Assembly: GCA_016234685.1 (NCBI GenBank)
Contig: JACRAT010000029.1
Span: 62,001-126,000, forward strand
DNA: 64,000 nt
Source: Nitrosomonadales bacterium
Lineage (GTDB): Bacteria; Pseudomonadota; Gammaproteobacteria; Burkholderiales; Gallionellaceae
Direction of reading: 5' to 3'
The notes under the pieces are model-generated. The model was not told the origin of the DNA. It saw only the letters and a list, made by a program, of their open reading frames with translations, and made no database searches. Shown here piece by piece: positions 61,469-64,000 of the stretch (position 1 is the stretch's first letter; each line of letters begins with the position of its first letter). Made by a program: the position numbers and the translations under genes.

Positions 61469-63589
61469 ATGACTGACTCCGAACTATTGTTCGAGGAGGT
61501 CGCCGCTTATCTCAAGCCCAAGGATGTCGAGCATATCCGCGCGGCGCTTGAGTACAGCGAGGCTGCCCATCTCGGTCAGTTCCGCAAATCCGGCGAGCCT
61601 TACGTCTCGCACCCCATCGCGGTGGCGCGCTTGCTTACGCCCTTGCACTTGGATGCGCAGGCCATCATGGCGGCGCTGCTGCATGATGTGGTGGAAGACA
61701 CCGAGATCAGCATGGAGCAGATCGCCGAGAAGTTCGGCAAGTCGGTGGCGCAACTGGTGGACGGGGTCAGCAAGCTCGACAAGATCGAGTTCGCCACCCG
61801 CGAAGATGCGCAGGCGGAGAACTTCCGCAAGATGCTGCTGGCGATGGCGCGCGATGTGCGTGTCATCCTCATCAAACTGGCTGACCGGCTGCACAACATG
61901 CGCACGCTGGGGGCGATGTCGCCGGAGAAGAGCGAGCGCATCGCGCGCGAGACGATGGAGATCTATGCACCCATCGCCAATCGCCTCGGTCTGAATGCCA
62001 TCTATCAGGAGCTGGAAGACCTCAGCTTCAAGTATCTCTATCCCAATCGCTACGCCGTGCTGTCCAAGGCGCTGAAAGTGGCGCGCGGCAACCGCCGCGA
62101 AGTGGTGAGCAAGATCCTCGAAAGCGTCACCCAACGGCTGGAGGCGCAGCATGTCCCGGCGCTGGTGAAGGGGCGCGAGAAGCATCTGCACAGCATCTAC
62201 CGCAAGATGCAGACCAAATCGCTGGCCTTCGCGCAGGTGCTGGATATTTACGCCTTCCGCGTGCTGGTGGACGATGTGCCGTCGTGTTATCTGGCGCTGG
62301 GGGCGCTGCACGGCTTGTACAAGCCCATCCCCGGACGCTTCAAGGATTACATCGCTATCCCCAAGGCCAACGGCTATCAGTCCCTGCACACCACGCTGTT
62401 CGGCCCCTTCGGCACGCCGATCGAGGTGCAGATCCGCACCCACGAGATGCACAAGATCGCTGAGGCGGGTGTGGCTTCGCACTGGCTGTACAAATCGACA
62501 GACACTCCGTTCAAGGATCTACACACGCAGACCCACCAATGGCTGCAAAGCCTGCTGGAAAGTCTGTCGCAGAGCGGCGATTCACTGGAGTTCCTCGAAC
62601 ACCTCAAGGTCGATCTGTTCCCCGACGAGGTCTACGTGTTCACGCCCAAGGGCAAGATCATGGCTCTGCCGCGCGGTGCGACGGCGGTCGATTTCGCTTA
62701 CAGCGTCCACACCGACATCGGCAACCGCTGCGTCGCTGCACAAGTCAATTTTGAACTAGTTCCGCTGCGTACCGAGTTGCGTAACGGCGACCGCGTCGAG
62801 GTTATCACCGCGCCGCACGCCAAGCCCAATCCGGCCTGGCTCTCCTACGTCATCACCAGCAAGGCGCGCAGCGAGATACGCCACTTTTTGCGCACCGTCC
62901 ATTTCAGCGAGGCGATCTCGCTGGGCGAACGTCTGCTGGGACAGGCCTTCACGTCCTTGGGGCGCAAGCTCTCCGAGGTCGATCCCCTGTGTTGGGACCG
63001 GCTGGCGAAGGAGACCGGCGCGAAATCGCGTGACGAGATCTTGGCCGACATCGGGCTGGGCCGCCGCCTCAATATGGTCATCGCCCGTCAGCTCGCCCGC
63101 GTCGGCGAGGACGGCAGCGGCGAGCAGGCCAATACCGGAGGTGTCGTTACCATTCAGGGCACGGAAGGCATGGCGGTGCAGTTCGCTAAGTGCTGCCGCC
63201 CCATCCCCGGCGACCCCATCATCGGGGTCATCAAGCACGGACAGGGGCTCATCGTCCATACCCACGATTGCCCTACCTTGCGCAAAGGCAAGAGCGGCGT
63301 GGACAAGTGGATGGACGTGGCGTGGGACAAACACATCAACCGCCCCTTCGAAGTCAGCATCAAACTCATCGTCGCCAACCAGCGCGGCGTGCTGGCCAAG
63401 GTCGCGGCGGCCATCGCCGATGCCGAGTCCAACATCGAGAACGTGCATTTCACCAACGAAGGCGAATACACCGCGCTGTATTTCACCTTGCAAGTCGGCC
63501 ACCGCCAGCATCTGGCCCGCGTCATGCGTGGTCTGCGCGGCATACCGGAGGTAGTGCGCATCACTCGGGTCAAGAGCGTACCGGTCTAG
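61469..63589 (+). CDS. spoT: Bifunctional (p)ppGpp synthetase/hydrolase
   Basis: 706 residues. HD hydrolase with H48 and LLHDVVEDTE (71-79), synthetase domain (GREKHLHSIYRKM, GRFKDYIAIPKANGYQSLHT with the RxKD of bifunctional enzymes, EVQIRT), TGS (VYVFTPKGKIMALP), and C-terminal ACT (ANQRGVLAKVAAAIADAES). Makes and destroys the stringent-response alarmone. ATG 61469 lies 47 bp after rpoZ. Confidence 0.97.
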   Translation: MTDSELLFEEVAAYLKPKDVEHIRAALEYSEAAHLGQFRKSGEPYVSHPIAVARLLTPLHLDAQAIMAALLHDVVEDTEISMEQIAEKFGKSVAQLVDGVSKLDKIEFATREDAQAENFRKMLLAMARDVRVILIKLADRLHNMRTLGAMSPEKSERIARETMEIYAPIANRLGLNAIYQELEDLSFKYLYPNRYAVLSKALKVARGNRREVVSKILESVTQRLEAQHVPALVKGREKHLHSIYRKMQTKSLAFAQVLDIYAFRVLVDDVPSCYLALGALHGLYKPIPGRFKDYIAIPKANGYQSLHTTLFGPFGTPIEVQIRTHEMHKIAEAGVASHWLYKSTDTPFKDLHTQTHQWLQSLLESLSQSGDSLEFLEHLKVDLFPDEVYVFTPKGKIMALPRGATAVDFAYSVHTDIGNRCVAAQVNFELVPLRTELRNGDRVEVITAPHAKPNPAWLSYVITSKARSEIRHFLRTVHFSEAISLGERLLGQAFTSLGRKLSEVDPLCWDRLAKETGAKSRDEILADIGLGRRLNMVIARQLARVGEDGSGEQANTGGVVTIQGTEGMAVQFAKCCRPIPGDPIIGVIKHGQGLIVHTHDCPTLRKGKSGVDKWMDVAWDKHINRPFEVSIKLIVANQRGVLAKVAAAIADAESNIENVHFTNEGEYTALYFTLQVGHRQHLARVMRGLRGIPEVVRITRVKSVPV

Positions 63590-63600
63590 AGGACGAGAGA

Positions 63601-63630
63601 AAAACCTGCGCTGGCCCGCAGGTTTTTTAT
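63601..63630 (+). terminator. Intrinsic terminator after spoT
   Basis: AAAACCTGCG, loop CTGGCC, CGCAGGTTTTTT, starting 12 bp after the spoT stop; ends the yicC-gmk-rpoZ-spoT transcript. Confidence 0.92.
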
Positions 63631-63736
63631 TTTGGGCCCACTCAGGATACTTCCTTCGCTAGGGGGATTTGGGTATCGTTGCCGGGACTCATCCATCAGC
63701 CGGAAAGCTTTTAAACCATACTCAAGGAGTGACACC

Positions 63737-64000
63737 ATGAACGCGGTAAACAGGTTGTTCGAGGCATTGCCAGCATTGCCGATGATGCCCAAAGTCGTGC
63801 AAGACGTGATCCAATCACTCAAGGATGATACGGCGAACTATTCGGCTCTTGCTGCCAAAGTCGCGCAGGATCAAGTCATCTCGGCCAAGGTGCTGCGCTT
63901 GGCCAATTCCCCCCACTTCGGCGTCAGCCGCCAGATCAAGACCATCGACGATGCCATCTCTTTGATCGGATTGAACAGCCTGCGCACGCTGGTCATCGCC
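63737..64000 (+). CDS. HDOD-domain signalling protein (partial)
   Basis: 88 residues from ATG 63737, with AAGGAG 10 bp upstream, running off the right edge. LFEALPALPMMPKVVQDVIQ, VISAKVLRLANSPHFGVSR and IDDAISLIGLNSLRTLVIA are the HDOD pattern, often seen in single-domain or kinase-linked regulators. Function in signalling, target unknown. Confidence 0.85.
   Translation, partial: MNAVNRLFEALPALPMMPKVVQDVIQSLKDDTANYSALAAKVAQDQVISAKVLRLANSPHFGVSRQIKTIDDAISLIGLNSLRTLVIA

Overview
The window is about 60% G+C with dense, often overlapping genes. It looks like a betaproteobacterial chromosome, probably a Nitrosomonadales/Gallionellaceae-type lineage. The reasons are the dusB-fis-purH-purD run, the gmk-rpoZ-spoT run, a monomeric NADP-isocitrate dehydrogenase, small c-type cytochromes and an NsrR-controlled truncated haemoglobin. 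The genus is not provable from sequence alone. No rRNA, tRNA or CRISPR array was seen.

Layout. (1) 1-9221: right arm of a Mu-like prophage in Mu order: tape measure C-terminus, N/gp43, P/gp44, V/gp45, W/gp46, gp47, gp48, tail fibre, fibre chaperone. Where Mu carries com-mom there is a Com homologue, a 50-residue ORF, an ABC-ATPase fused to a GNAT/Mom-like domain, and a formyltransferase, all translationally coupled. This looks like a variant DNA-hypermodification (anti-restriction) cassette and is the most interesting locus here. (2) 9505-16868: slyX, then a minus-strand type I restriction-modification island, hsdM - GIY-YIG - hsdS - fic - hsdR. (3) 16869-21131: purD, purH, fis, dusB. (4) 21256-27504: CzcCBA-type RND metal efflux with a small secreted leader protein and a PII-like protein. 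(5) 27528-32178: orphan receiver, single and tandem FKBP isomerases, a retropepsin-like protease between 47-bp direct repeats, a ParE-type toxin-antitoxin pair, and an AT-richer HipA-like kinase/HIRAN pair. (6) 32206-43983: metH, a split NO-detoxification system with nsrR, an amino-acid permease, cytochrome c, uppP, thyA, and a two-component system. (7) 44128-48709: a Spy-like protein, a zinc-uptake cluster without its ATPase gene, and a second toxin-antitoxin pair. (8) 48869-64000: tonB-like, rnb, cytochrome c, lipoprotein, icd, rluE, a second fic, phosphohexomutase, rdgB-rph, yicC-gmk-rpoZ-spoT and a truncated HDOD gene.

A striking genome-wide theme is dispersed palindromic repeats. Several families lie between genes, but many sit in frame inside conserved genes (hsdR twice or more, hsdM, the GIY-YIG tail, purD, metH twice) and add translated inserts without breaking the reading frame. 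Two copies of one family are split at the same point by unrelated 57-58 bp inserts.

Functional links: the prophage modification cassette faces a complete host type I RM system. NsrR, the haemoglobin and the 2Fe-2S/FAD reductase form one divergently transcribed NO-response unit. The two-component system faces its likely target, the Spy-like gene. The zinc cluster joins an outer-membrane barrel, a periplasmic binding protein and a permease.
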